Assembly: GCF_016901775.1 (NCBI RefSeq)
Contig: NZ_JACJKW010000014.1
Coordinates: forward strand, 1-64,000
DNA: 64,000 nt
From: Intestinimonas butyriciproducens
GTDB taxonomy: Bacteria > Bacillota > Clostridia > Oscillospirales > Butyricicoccaceae
Reading direction: 5' to 3'
This document shows, one piece after another, positions 44,844-53,900 of the stretch (position 1 is its first letter; each line of letters starts with the position of its first letter). Under the pieces are notes generated by a model that made no database searches, was not told the origin of the DNA, and was given only the letters and a program-made list of their open reading frames with translations. The translations under genes and the position numbers were made by a program.

Positions 44844-44872
44844 CAAGGCCCGGTCCCTGGGAAGGGGCCGGG
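44844..44872 (+). repeat. Upstream copy of duplicated mreB terminator hairpin
   Basis: A 29-base sequence beginning CAAGGCCCGG that recurs exactly at 45054-45082. It folds as a GC-rich hairpin (CCCGGTCCC / GGGGCCGGG) but is followed by ATCAC, so it has no T-run. Confidence 0.85.
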
Positions 44873-45053
44873 ATCACACTGTGGACGAACCGATACAGGA
44901 AAAGGGTTGTTTGCCCTGATCCTCATCAATCTGCAAAAAGCTGCGACCTGTGCGTGGCTTTTTGCACCTATCAAGGGGCAAGTGTGCGCCGAAGGCGTGC
45001 ACACAGCCCCTTGCAAACTCTCGAAAAAGTGGCCGGGCCACTTTTTCGAAATG
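44873..45053 (+). mobile_element. Structured non-coding repeat element, copy A
   Basis: A 181-base non-coding insert between two copies of the mreB terminator hairpin. From about 44905 it aligns closely with copy B at 49001-49202. Hairpins, in order: GGG...CCC near 44904-44918; GCAAAAAGC / GCTTTTTGC (44932-44965); CAAGGGGC / GCCCCTTG with GTGTGC / GCACAC inside (44972-45013); TCGAAAAAGTGGC / GCCACTTTTTCGA (45021-45049). No transposase or other frame that looks coding. It may be a non-autonomous mobile element or a structured RNA. Confidence 0.75.
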
Positions 45054-45087
45054 CAAGGCCCGGTCCCTGGGAAGGGGCCGGGCTTTT
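45054..45087 (+). terminator. Downstream copy of mreB terminator, with T-run
   Basis: Exact repeat of 44844-44872, here followed by CTTTT, so this copy keeps the complete terminator form. Confidence 0.7.
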
Positions 45088-45114
45088 GACATAGGGCGAA
45101 AAGGAGAAATGGAT

Positions 45115-46155
45115 ATGTTGGCCTATACTTATGTGGAACAGGGCCGGTTTGCCTTTCTGGAAAAACCCCGGCCCCATGTGGAAGGGCCGGAGGATGTGGT
45201 GGTGCGTGTAACCTTGGCCAGCATCTGCACCAGCGATCTGCACATCAAGCATGGTTCGGTGCCTCGGGCGGTACCCGGAGTGACAGTGGGCCATGAAATG
45301 GTGGGCGTTGTGGAAGAAGTGGGGGAGAAGGTGCGGAAGTTTGCCCCCGGCGATCGGGTGGCCGTCAATGTGGAGACCTTCTGCGGGAAATGCTTTTTCT
45401 GCCGCCAGGGGTATGTGAACAACTGCACCGATCCCCAGGGAGGCTGGGCCTTGGGCTGCCGCATCGATGGCGGTCAGGGGGAATATGTGCGGGTGCCCTA
45501 TGGAGACCAGGGGCTGAGTCATATCCCTCAGGGGGTGACCGATGAGCAGGCCTTGCTGGCGGGAGATCTGCTGGCCACCGGCTATTGGGCCGCCGGTATC
45601 GCCGGGATCCAGCCGGGAGAGTCGGTGCTCATCATCGGTGCAGGCCCCACCGGGCTGTGCACGCTGCAATGTGTGCTGCTCTGTCAGCCAGGAGTGGTGA
45701 TGGTGTGTGAAAAAGACCCTCAGCGGCGCAAGTTTGTGGAAGAACACTATCCCGGGGTACTCACCGTGGCGCCGGAAGGGGCGGAGGAATTTGTGAAAAC
45801 TCATACACCCCATGGAGGCGCCGGGCGGGTGCTGGAAGTGGCCGGGAGCGCTGACAGCTTCCAGCTGGCCTGGAAATGCGCTCGACCCAATGGTGTGGTG
45901 ACGGTGGTGGCGCTGTATGACGCCCCCCAGGTGCTGCCTTTGCCGGAGATGTACGGAAAAAATCTCACATTCCAGACCGGTGGGGTGGACGGATGTCATG
46001 TGGATGACATTCTTCAGTTGATTGCAGAGGGCAAACTGGATCCCCGGCCGCTGATCACCCATACTTTTCCCTTGCGGGAAATCGAGAAGGCCTATGAAGT
46101 GTTTGAAAAAAGGGAAGACGGGGTCATTAAGGTGGCCATTCAAATGGAGGAATAG
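45115..46155 (+). CDS. Zinc-dependent medium-chain alcohol dehydrogenase
   Basis: A 346-residue MDR-family dehydrogenase. Catalytic zinc ligands are in ASICTSDLH and GHEMVG; the structural zinc cysteines are CGKCFFCRQGYVNNC; the NAD(P) loop is IIGAGPTGLC. Substrate unknown; the pattern is close to threonine/sorbitol dehydrogenase-like sets. ATG at 45115 is preferred to ATG 45109 because AAGGAG lies 8 bases upstream of it. It forms a pair with the SDR gene 2 bases later, which suggests two successive oxidation/reduction steps on one polyol or sugar acid. Confidence 0.88.
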   Translation: MLAYTYVEQGRFAFLEKPRPHVEGPEDVVVRVTLASICTSDLHIKHGSVPRAVPGVTVGHEMVGVVEEVGEKVRKFAPGDRVAVNVETFCGKCFFCRQGYVNNCTDPQGGWALGCRIDGGQGEYVRVPYGDQGLSHIPQGVTDEQALLAGDLLATGYWAAGIAGIQPGESVLIIGAGPTGLCTLQCVLLCQPGVVMVCEKDPQRRKFVEEHYPGVLTVAPEGAEEFVKTHTPHGGAGRVLEVAGSADSFQLAWKCARPNGVVTVVALYDAPQVLPLPEMYGKNLTFQTGGVDGCHVDDILQLIAEGKLDPRPLITHTFPLREIEKAYEVFEKREDGVIKVAIQMEE

Positions 46156-46157
46156 CT

Positions 46158-46862
46158 ATGTTTCAGGACAAAGTGGCCGTGGTCACCGGCGGCGCCCAGG
46201 GCATCGGCCGGTGCATTTGTGAGGAGTTTGCAAAACAGGGGGCCAAGGTCTGCACCATCGATCTGCTGGAAAACGACTTTTTCCAGGGGGATGTGGGGGA
46301 AAAGGAAGATCTGGAGCAGTTCGCTCAAAAGGTCATTCAGACCTATGGCCGGGTGGATTTTCTGGTGAACAATGCAAAACCCCTGTTTCTGGGGATCGAT
46401 ACCTGCACTTGGGAGCAATTCAACCAGGCTCTTCAGGTGGGAGTGGCGGCGCCTTTTTATCTGACCCAGCTGCTGCTTCCCTATTTGGGGAAGGGAGCCA
46501 GCATCGTCAATATCTCTTCCAGCCGGGACCGGATGAGTCAGCCTTTCACCGAAAGCTATACCGCCGCCAAAGGGGGAATCGCCGCCCTCACCCATGCTCT
46601 GGCGGTGAGCCTGCGGGACAGAGCACGGGTCAACTCCATTTCTCCCGGCTGGATCGACACCACCGGTTCCCGGTTCTCCGGGGCCGACGAGAGCCAGCAC
46701 CCTGTGGGGCGTGTGGGAGCGTCTCAGGATATCGCCCAGATGGTGCTCTTCCTTTGCTCGGACAAGGCCGGATTCATCACAGGGGAAAATATCTGCATCG
46801 ATGGCGGCATGACCCATCAGATGATTTATCATGACGACTGCGGCTGGACTTTCCATGGTTGA
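46158..46862 (+). CDS. Short-chain dehydrogenase/reductase
   Basis: A 234-residue classical SDR. The cofactor loop TGGAQGIG, the catalytic Ser in NISSS and the Tyr-Lys pair of YTAAK are intact. The usual NNAG is NNAK here. C-terminal ITGENICIDGGMT is typical. Paired with the zinc dehydrogenase. Its last 8 bases overlap the helicase gene. Confidence 0.88.
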   Translation: MFQDKVAVVTGGAQGIGRCICEEFAKQGAKVCTIDLLENDFFQGDVGEKEDLEQFAQKVIQTYGRVDFLVNNAKPLFLGIDTCTWEQFNQALQVGVAAPFYLTQLLLPYLGKGASIVNISSSRDRMSQPFTESYTAAKGGIAALTHALAVSLRDRARVNSISPGWIDTTGSRFSGADESQHPVGRVGASQDIAQMVLFLCSDKAGFITGENICIDGGMTHQMIYHDDCGWTFHG

Positions 46863-48978
46863 TATTCAGGGATTTCAAAGCCGGTTTGGTCTTTCTCTCA
46901 ATCCCCAACAGCAGGCGGCGGTGGAAAGTGTGGAAGGACCAGTGCTGCTGTTGGCCGTGCCGGGAAGCGGCAAGACCACTGTACTGGTCAGCCGGGTGGG
47001 GTATATGGTCTATGAAAAGCAGATTCCGCCGGAGCAGATCCTCACGGTCACCTATACCGTCTCCGCCGCCCGGGATATGAAAGCCCGTTTTTGCCGTACT
47101 TTTGGGGAAGAGATGGGAAACCGGCTGGAATTTCGCACCATCAACGGTCTGTGCAGCCGGGTGATCCGTGCCTATGAACGGATGCTTGGGCGGCAGGCTT
47201 TTTCCCTGCTGGAGGACACCGGGGCCCAGGGGGCGCTTTTGGGAGAACTGTGCCGCAGGCAGCAGAAGGAATTTGTACCGGAGAGCACCGTCAAGGCTCT
47301 TCAGACCGCCATCACTTATGCCAAAAATCAGATACTCACCCGGGAGGAACTGGAAACGGTGGAGGTGGAAGGGGTGGACTTTCCCGCCCTGTTTCAGGCC
47401 TATGACCAGACTCTGCGCCAGCGCCAGCAAATGGATTACGATGATCAGATGGTCTATGCCCGTCAGATCCTGCTGCGCTATCCGGAGGTTTTGGCCCGTT
47501 TTCAGGAGAGATACCGGTATCTTTCGGTGGATGAAGCCCAGGATACCTCCAAGATTCAGCATGCCATTTTGGATCTTCTGGCCGGGAAAGCGAAAAATAT
47601 TTTTCTGGTGGGGGATGAAGATCAGAGCATTTACGGCTTCCGGGCAGCTTATCCCCAGGCTTTGACCCAGTTTTCCAAACGATATCAAGGAGCCAAGGTG
47701 CTTTATTTGGAGAAAAACTATCGTTCCACCCCACAGATCGTGGAGACCGCCCAAAACTTTATCCAGAAGAACCGGGACCGGTATCCCAAACACATGGAGG
47801 CGGTACGCCCGGCGGGACTGGCGGTGGAGAGCATTTCTCTTTCCAACCGCAAGGCCCAATATTCCTATCTGATGCAGGTGGCCCAGGACTGCCAGGAGGA
47901 AACGGCGGTGCTGTATCGGGACAATGAAAGTGCCTTGCCACTGATCGACCTGCTGGCCCGGAAGGGGATCCCTTACCGGTGCCGCCAGGTGGACAGCGCC
48001 TTTTTCACCAGCCGGGTGGTGCGGGATATCAGCAATATCATCCGCTTTGCCCAGGACCCTCAATCCTCTGCTTTGTTTTTGGACATCTATTATAAATTGG
48101 GGGCAGGCATCCGGAAAAAGGATGCCGAGGAAGCGGCAGCGCAAAAGGGAAAGGGCACCATTTTGGAGCGTCTGGCGGAAAATCCCCAGGCCTCGGCCTT
48201 TACCCGGCGACAGTGCCGGGCTCTGCAAACCCATCTGGATCACATGCTGCTGGAGCCAGGAGACAAAGCGGTTTACCGGATTGTCCGGTTTATGGGATAT
48301 GGGGACTACTTGCAGCGTCAGGGTATGGAAGGGGGAAAGGCTCAGATTCTGGAATCCCTGGGGGCCATGGAACAGAATCCCATGGATCTGCTGCGGCGCC
48401 TGGGAGAGCTGGAGAGTCTGGTGCGGCAGGGGGGAGAGCCGGATTGCCCCTTTGTGCTTTCCACCATTCATTCCAGCAAGGGACTGGAGTATGACCGGGT
48501 GATCCTGATGGATGTGGCTGACGGCATTTTCCCCCGGGCAGGCCAGCCGGAGCCGGGGGACGAAGAAGCCTGGAAAACCTGGGAAGAGGAACGGCGGCTT
48601 TTTTATGTGGCGATGACCCGGGCCAAAAACCGGCTCCAGGTGTTTCGTTTTCGCCATCCGGAGATGGAGTCCACATTCAGCCAGGAGATCTTTCCGGTAA
48701 AGAAGCCTGCCCGGGCTCCCGCGCTCCGGCCGACGGTGAGCAAAAAGCCGGGGACACTGGTCCAGCGTCCCGCAGCTCTGGAAAAAAAGCTTCCGGTTTT
48801 GCCTGGGGCAGAGCAATATTATGTGAAAGGGGCGGCGTTGAGCCACCGGCGCTTTGGGCCGGGGGTCATTGCAGACCGCCAGGGAGACCTGGTCACCGTG
48901 GCCTTTCAGGACGGAAGCCAGCGGACATTTTCTTTGGCCGCCACTTTGGGGCTGGGACAATTTGCACCAGAAAAATAA
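46855..48978 (+). CDS. UvrD/PcrA-like SF1A DNA helicase
   Basis: A 707-residue 3'-5' helicase. It has the Q-motif LNPQQQAAV, Walker A AVPGSGKTT (about residues 34-42), motif II VDEAQDTS, GDEDQSIYGFR, HSSKGLEYD and a VAMTRAK motif VI. The C-terminus (KGAALSHRRFGPGVI...VTVAFQDG) resembles the Tudor-like RNA-polymerase-binding domain of PcrA/UvrD. Motif Ia (YTVSAARDMKARF) departs from the PcrA FTNKAAREM form, so it may be a paralogue and not PcrA itself. ATG at 46855 overlaps the SDR gene by 8 bases. Confidence 0.88.
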   Translation: MVDIQGFQSRFGLSLNPQQQAAVESVEGPVLLLAVPGSGKTTVLVSRVGYMVYEKQIPPEQILTVTYTVSAARDMKARFCRTFGEEMGNRLEFRTINGLCSRVIRAYERMLGRQAFSLLEDTGAQGALLGELCRRQQKEFVPESTVKALQTAITYAKNQILTREELETVEVEGVDFPALFQAYDQTLRQRQQMDYDDQMVYARQILLRYPEVLARFQERYRYLSVDEAQDTSKIQHAILDLLAGKAKNIFLVGDEDQSIYGFRAAYPQALTQFSKRYQGAKVLYLEKNYRSTPQIVETAQNFIQKNRDRYPKHMEAVRPAGLAVESISLSNRKAQYSYLMQVAQDCQEETAVLYRDNESALPLIDLLARKGIPYRCRQVDSAFFTSRVVRDISNIIRFAQDPQSSALFLDIYYKLGAGIRKKDAEEAAAQKGKGTILERLAENPQASAFTRRQCRALQTHLDHMLLEPGDKAVYRIVRFMGYGDYLQRQGMEGGKAQILESLGAMEQNPMDLLRRLGELESLVRQGGEPDCPFVLSTIHSSKGLEYDRVILMDVADGIFPRAGQPEPGDEEAWKTWEEERRLFYVAMTRAKNRLQVFRFRHPEMESTFSQEIFPVKKPARAPALRPTVSKKPGTLVQRPAALEKKLPVLPGAEQYYVKGAALSHRRFGPGVIADRQGDLVTVAFQDGSQRTFSLAATLGLGQFAPEK

Positions 48979-49000
48979 AAAAACGCCTGAAAAGGCGTTT
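48978..49000 (+). repeat. Upstream copy of duplicated helicase-gene terminator hairpin
   Basis: AAAAAACGCCTGAAAAGGCG plus TTT; the same 23 bases recur at 49203-49225. Stem AACGCC / GGCGTT, but followed by CAGTC, so the T-run is cut short. Confidence 0.85.
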
Positions 49001-49202
49001 CAGTCTTTGAAAAATGGCTCTGGATGGAGGGGCGTTTGCCCTTTCTCTTATCAATCTGCAAAAAGCCGCGACCTGTGCGTGGCTTTTTGCACCTCTCAAG
49101 GGGCAAGTGTGGCCGATTGGCCGATGAAAGCAGCCAATCGGCTGCATGCAGACCCTTGCAAAAACTCGAAAAAGTGGCCTTTGCCACTTTTTCGAAATGT
49201 TC
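49001..49202 (+). mobile_element. Structured non-coding repeat element, copy B
   Basis: A 202-base non-coding insert that aligns with copy A from about 49030 on. Hairpins in order: GGGC-GTTT-GCCC (49030-49041); GCAAAAAGCC / GGCTTTTTGC (49058-49090); CAAGGG / CCCTTG enclosing a 10-bp stem GCCGATTGGC / GCCAATCGGC (49097-49160); TCGAAAAAGTGGC / GCCACTTTTTCGA (49167-49196). The middle arm differs in sequence from copy A but still pairs. Bounded by direct copies of the local terminator hairpin. Confidence 0.75.
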
Positions 49203-49231
49203 AAAAAACGCCTGAAAAGGCGTTTTTTATT
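49203..49231. terminator. Downstream copy of terminator, with full T-run
   Basis: Repeat of 48978-49000 followed by TTTTTTATTTT; A-run on the left makes it usable for the convergent minus-strand gene as well. Confidence 0.85.
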
Positions 49232-49703
49232 TTGTCATGATGGCTGTCACGGAATCCACCCACTGGGAAGAAACAGGGGTGACCGGAAGGGAAGAGGTTT
49301 CCTGGAAGCTGAGGGTGAAATCACCGAAAAAGTTCTGCACCCACAGACCGCCGTCCGGGAAAATGCAGTGGATCTCCCACCGAATATCGCCGGTCTGGAG
49401 CGGATGAGTGCGGGTACCTTGGCTGGGGATCAGGCCCCACAGACTGCGGCGGAACTCGGCCTGCTTTAACAAAGACAGGATCTGCTCAAATTCTTTATTT
49501 TCCGGTGTAAAGGTTTGGTGATAGGTCACGCTTTCCCGGGGACTTTCTTTGTAGTAATCCCCTTGCAGGGTGATGCTGGCACACTGGGACAGATCCAGGC
49601 CGGGAAAAATCTTTGGGAGGGGAAGGCTGCGCCGGTAAAACAAGGCCAGAGCAATGCAAAGCACCAGAACCAAAAGAACAGGTGTTTTCTTGCGGAGCTT
49701 CAT
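49227..49703 (-). CDS. Small membrane-anchored exported protein
   Basis: A 158-residue protein with an N-terminal signal-anchor (MKLRKKTPVLLVLVLCIALA) and a beta-rich extracytoplasmic remainder containing many aromatic residues. No cysteine lipobox is seen. A very strong ribosome site AAAGGAGGTG stands 6 bases before the ATG. No family recognised. It stands alone between a promoter shared back to back with sbcD and the terminator next to copy B of the repeat. Confidence 0.75.
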   Translation of the reverse strand: MKLRKKTPVLLVLVLCIALALFYRRSLPLPKIFPGLDLSQCASITLQGDYYKESPRESVTYHQTFTPENKEFEQILSLLKQAEFRRSLWGLIPSQGTRTHPLQTGDIRWEIHCIFPDGGLWVQNFFGDFTLSFQETSSLPVTPVSSQWVDSVTAIMTK

Positions 49704-49727
49704 TGTGCCACCTCCTTTTATGCTGTT

Positions 49728-49755
49728 ATGATATCATATCAGTGCGGAAAAGCAA
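49728..49755 (-). promoter_or_regulatory. Promoter of small exported protein gene
   Basis: Minus strand TTGCTT (49750-49755), 16 bases, TATCAT (49728-49733). Confidence 0.5.
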
Positions 49756-49767
49756 AAGAAAACATGG

Positions 49768-49796
49768 TTGCAGCTTTTGGGGGCTGCCGATATAAT
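49768..49796 (+). promoter_or_regulatory. Promoter of sbcDC
   Basis: TTGCAG (49768-49773), 17 bases, perfect TATAAT (49791-49796). Confidence 0.82.
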
Positions 49797-49836
49797 AAAA
49801 ACAGCAGCATTTCAGCCAAAAGAGGGAGGAAAACAG

Positions 49837-50985
49837 ATGAAATGGATCCATTTATCCGATCTGCATCTGGGAAAGCGGGTCAATGGCTTTTCTATGGTGG
49901 AGGATCAGAATTATATTTTGAAAGAGATTCTGGAGATCATTCGCCGGGAAGAACCTCAGGGGGTGCTCATTGCCGGGGATGTGTACGACAAAGCAGTGCC
50001 TTCGGCGGAAGCAGTGGGAATGCTGGATGATTTTCTGGTGTCCCTGTCCAGGATGGGGCCTGAGGTTTTCCTCATCAGCGGCAACCACGATTCTCCCGAG
50101 CGGCTGGCTTTTGGCGGACGGCTGATGGAGCAGAGCGGCGTTCATCTGGCGCCGGTGTATGATGGAAAGCCCTGCCGCTTTACCCTTCAGGATACCCATG
50201 GGCCGGTGGATGTTTTCCTGCTGCCCTTTCTGAAGCCTGCCCATGTGCGCCGTTTTTTCCCGGAGGAAACCATCGAAAGCTATACCGATGCACTTCGGGT
50301 AGCCATCGGCCATCTGGGAGTGGAGGAAGGAAGGCGGAATGTGCTGGTGACCCACCAGTTTGTCACCGGGGCCGCCCGCTGTGAATCGGAGGAACTGTCG
50401 GTGGGGGGCAGTGACAATGTGGATGCCTCGGTATTTGAACTCTTTGACTATGTGGCCCTGGGGCATATTCACGGCCCTCAGCAGGTGGGAAAACCTACCA
50501 TTCGCTATTGCGGCACTCCCTTGAAATACTCCTTTTCGGAGGCCCATCATGAAAAATCGGTGACTGTGGTGGAGATGGAGGAAAAAGGGAATGTATCCAT
50601 CCGCACCATTCCGCTCGGGCCTTTGCGTGAGGTGCGGGAGATCCGGGGAAGTTATGAAGAAGTGACCCTGCGGGATTTCTACAAGGGAAAGGATTTCCGG
50701 GAAGATTACCTGCATATCATTCTCACCGATGAAGAGGATGTGCCGGACGGGGCGGCCAAGCTGCGGCTCATTTACCCCAATTTGATGAAGCTCAGCTATG
50801 ACAACCGCCGCACCCAGAACCAGGCTCAGTGGGAGGAGATGGGGCCCCAGGAGAAGAAAAGCCCCTTGGCCATGCTGGAAGAATTTTATGAAAAACAAAA
50901 CGGCCAGCCCATGCAGGAGACCCAGCGGTCTTTTGCGCAGGAGCTGCTGGAAGCAATCAGGGAGGGTGAATCATGCGACCGCTGA
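49837..50985 (+). CDS. sbcD: Exonuclease subunit SbcD (Mre11-like)
   Basis: A 382-residue metallophosphoesterase nuclease subunit. The metal motifs are HLSDLHLGKR, AGDVYDKAVPS, SGNHDSPERL, VTHQFV and GHIHGPQ. With SbcC it cleaves DNA hairpins and protein-blocked ends. Start at 49837 has GAGGGAGG upstream. It overlaps sbcC by 13 bases, as usual for the pair. Confidence 0.95.
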   Translation: MKWIHLSDLHLGKRVNGFSMVEDQNYILKEILEIIRREEPQGVLIAGDVYDKAVPSAEAVGMLDDFLVSLSRMGPEVFLISGNHDSPERLAFGGRLMEQSGVHLAPVYDGKPCRFTLQDTHGPVDVFLLPFLKPAHVRRFFPEETIESYTDALRVAIGHLGVEEGRRNVLVTHQFVTGAARCESEELSVGGSDNVDASVFELFDYVALGHIHGPQQVGKPTIRYCGTPLKYSFSEAHHEKSVTVVEMEEKGNVSIRTIPLGPLREVREIRGSYEEVTLRDFYKGKDFREDYLHIILTDEEDVPDGAAKLRLIYPNLMKLSYDNRRTQNQAQWEEMGPQEKKSPLAMLEEFYEKQNGQPMQETQRSFAQELLEAIREGESCDR

Positions 50986-53900
50986 AATTGACCATGTCGG
51001 CCTTTGGCCCCTATGCAGAGGAAACGGTGGTAGAGCTCGGAAAGCTGGGAGAAGAAGGACTCTACCTGATCACCGGGGATACCGGGGCCGGAAAAACCAC
51101 CTTGTTTGATGCCATTGCCTATGCATTGTATGGAGAACCCAGCGGACAGAACCGGGATTCTTCCATGTTCCGCTCCCAGTATGCACATCCGGAGACACCC
51201 ACCTTTGTGGAGCTGGAATTTGCCTATCGAGGGAAAAAATATACTTTGCGCCGCAATCCGGAATACCAGCGCCCGGCCAAACGGGGAGAAGGGATGACCA
51301 CCCAGAAGGCGGAAGGGGAGCTGCACATGCCCGATGGGCGAGTAATCACCCGGCCACGGGAGATCACCGCGGCCATCACCCAGATCATCGGCCTGGACAG
51401 AAACCAGTTTTCCCAGATCGCCATGATCGCCCAGGGGGATTTTCTCAAGCTTCTTCTGGCCGACACCAAAAGCCGTCAGGAAATATTCCGGGAAATATTC
51501 CAGACCCGATATTATATGGCGTTCCAGGAAAAAATCAAGGCGCTGACCCTTCAGGAGGGAAAGGAATGTGAGCAGGCCCGGCAAAGTATGCGCCAGTATG
51601 TAGAGGGCATCCGGTGGGAAGAAGATGACCCGTTGGCCGATTTGGCCCAGCAGGCCCGGCAGAATCAGCTGCCGCTGGAAGAGACGGTGGATGTGCTGGA
51701 ACGGCTTTCTTCTCAGGACCAGCGGAGGGAAGGACAGTTGACCCTTCAGCTGAAAGAGCTGGAAGAGCAGCTGGCCCAGGTCAATGCCCAGCTGGGCAAG
51801 GCAGAAGAGCGGGAAAAGGCAAAAAAACAGCTGGAAGAAACCCAAAAGCAGCTGGAAGAACAGCGTCCCCAGGCAGAGCAGGCTCAAAAGCGGCTGGAAG
51901 AGCAGCAGAATCTGGCGCCCCAGCGGCAGGAGGTCATCGGTCAGCTGAAGGCGCTGGAGGGGGAACTGCCGGCCTATCAGCAGCTGGAAAAGGGAAAGAA
52001 CCAGCTGACGGCGTTGGAAGAGCAGACGCAGGCACTGGAAGCCCAGCAAGAGAGAATCAGGCAGCGGCAGGAAGCAGTGAGCCGTCAGGCGGAAGAGCTG
52101 GAAGGCCAGGCAGCAGCTTTGCAGGAATCGGCTGCTCTGCGGGAAAAGGCTCTGGGGCAGCAGCGGGAAGCACAGGCTTGCCAGGATCTCTGGCAGGCAC
52201 TGTGGCAGGACAGGAAAACATGGGAAGATCATGTCCGGCAAATCAACGAGAGCAAAGGGAAAGAGAAAAAACTGGAAGAGCAGCGCCTGGCAGAGAGCAA
52301 AGCCCGGGAAGCGCTGGAGCAAAAGCAGCAGGAGCTTTCCCGGCGTTATCAGGAAGAGGCTATGCTGGAAAGCTTGCAGGAACGGCTGCTTTCACAGCAG
52401 GCCCAGGCCCGGCAGGAGGAAGAAAGCCTTGCGCAGTTGGAAGAGCTGGTGCGGGATTGGGAGCAGGCGGAGAGCAGGCTGAAACAGACCCAGCAGGCAT
52501 ACCGGGAGGCCTGGGATGTGCAGGTTCGGCAGGATACCCAATACCAGGAGAAAAACAGGGCATTTCTGGCCGAACAGGCCGGGCTTCTGGCTCAGGAGCT
52601 GGAAGAGGGAAAACCCTGTCCGGTGTGCGGTGCTCTCCAGCATCCGGCTCCGGCCCGTTTGTCTCCCCAGGCTCCTACCAAAGAAGAGGTGGAACAGGCC
52701 AAAGCCGCACTGGAAAAGGCCCAGCAGCAGGCTGCACAGAAAAGTCTGGAAGCGGGGCAATGGAAGAGCCTCCTTCAGGAACGGCAGCGGCAGTTGGAAA
52801 CCGCCCTTCAGCAGCGGGATGAAAACGCTTCACCGGACCAGGCCCGGGAAAAGCTGAAAGACTGGAAAGAAGGATCCCGGCAGCAGCAGGAGGTGCTTCG
52901 GCAGCAAGAGCAGCAGCTTATCAGGCGGCAGCAGGAACGCCTGGAAATCAAGGGGCAGCTGGAAGAGCTGGAAGCGCAGCACCAGGCCAGTTCCGCAGGG
53001 GAAAAAGAGCGGGAAGAGGAGCTGCACCGGCTCCAGCTGGAGTGCAAAGGTCTGGAAGGACAAAAGCAGCAGCTGGAACGGGATCTGAACCGGCGTCTGG
53101 AAGCACAGGGAGAGACCTGTTCCCTGATGGATGCCGGGGATGTGATCTGCCGGCGTTTGCAGGAGGAAAAAGAGAGCCTTTGCCGGCTGGAACAAGTGGT
53201 GAAACTGCGGGAAGAAGAGATCCGGAAGAAAGAGATGCTGGAAAAGCAAAGAGAGGACAGCATCCGGCAGAGGGATCAGCTGATCGGGGAAAAGGAAGAA
53301 GTGGGCGCCCAGCTGGCCCAGGCCCAGGCCCAATGGCAGGGGGTGGCCGGACAGGTGTCTGCATTGGCCGGACAGCTGCGTTTTCCTGATGTACGCCAGG
53401 CCCAGGCCCACCATGCTGATTTGAGCCGGCAAAAAGAAAAAATGGAGCAGGCCCTGCTTTGTGCAGAGCAGAACAGCCGTCAGCAGCAGACCCGACTGAC
53501 TCAGCTGGAGGCAGCTTTCCGGCAGCTGACGGCCCTGCTCAGTCAGGGGAGCGATACAGACCGGAATGCTCTGGAAGAAAAAAGCCAGGCATTGACCCGG
53601 CAGCGGCAGGAGAAACTGGACCGTCAGCAGCAGATCCGCACCCGGATGCAGACCAATGAAACCATACGGGAACAGGTTGTGGAGAAATCCCGGGATCTGG
53701 CCCGGCGGGAAGAGCGGTACCGCTGGATGGCCGCTCTGTCCGATACGGTCAACGGCTCCCTGAAGGGGAAGGAAAAGGTGATGCTGGAGACCTATGTGCA
53801 GATGACCTTTTTTGATCAGATCATCCGGCGGGCCAACCGTCGTTTTCTGGTGATGTCCGGCAATCAATATGAGCTGCGGCGCAAGGCTGGCGGAGAAAAT

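Noticed and set aside
44844-45082. Group IIC intron inserted at a terminator
   Set aside because: Such introns do target terminators, but the insert is under 210 bases, has no reverse transcriptase or domain V-like hairpin that I can see, and these introns do not duplicate the hairpin.
44874-45092. Minus-strand reading frame across repeat copy A, with similar peptide in copy B
   Set aside because: The shared peptide (CKKPRTGR-FLQI) follows from nucleotide conservation; the frames differ in length and ends, have no ribosome site, and the sequence is better explained by hairpins.
46777-48960. Antisense frame of over 700 codons opposite the helicase gene
   Set aside because: No ribosome site or recognisable domain; the plus-strand helicase motifs are complete.
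48978-49225. CRISPR-like repeat at the terminator duplicates
   Set aside because: Only two repeat units occur, they form intrinsic terminators, and the spacer is shared with another locus; there are no cas genes.
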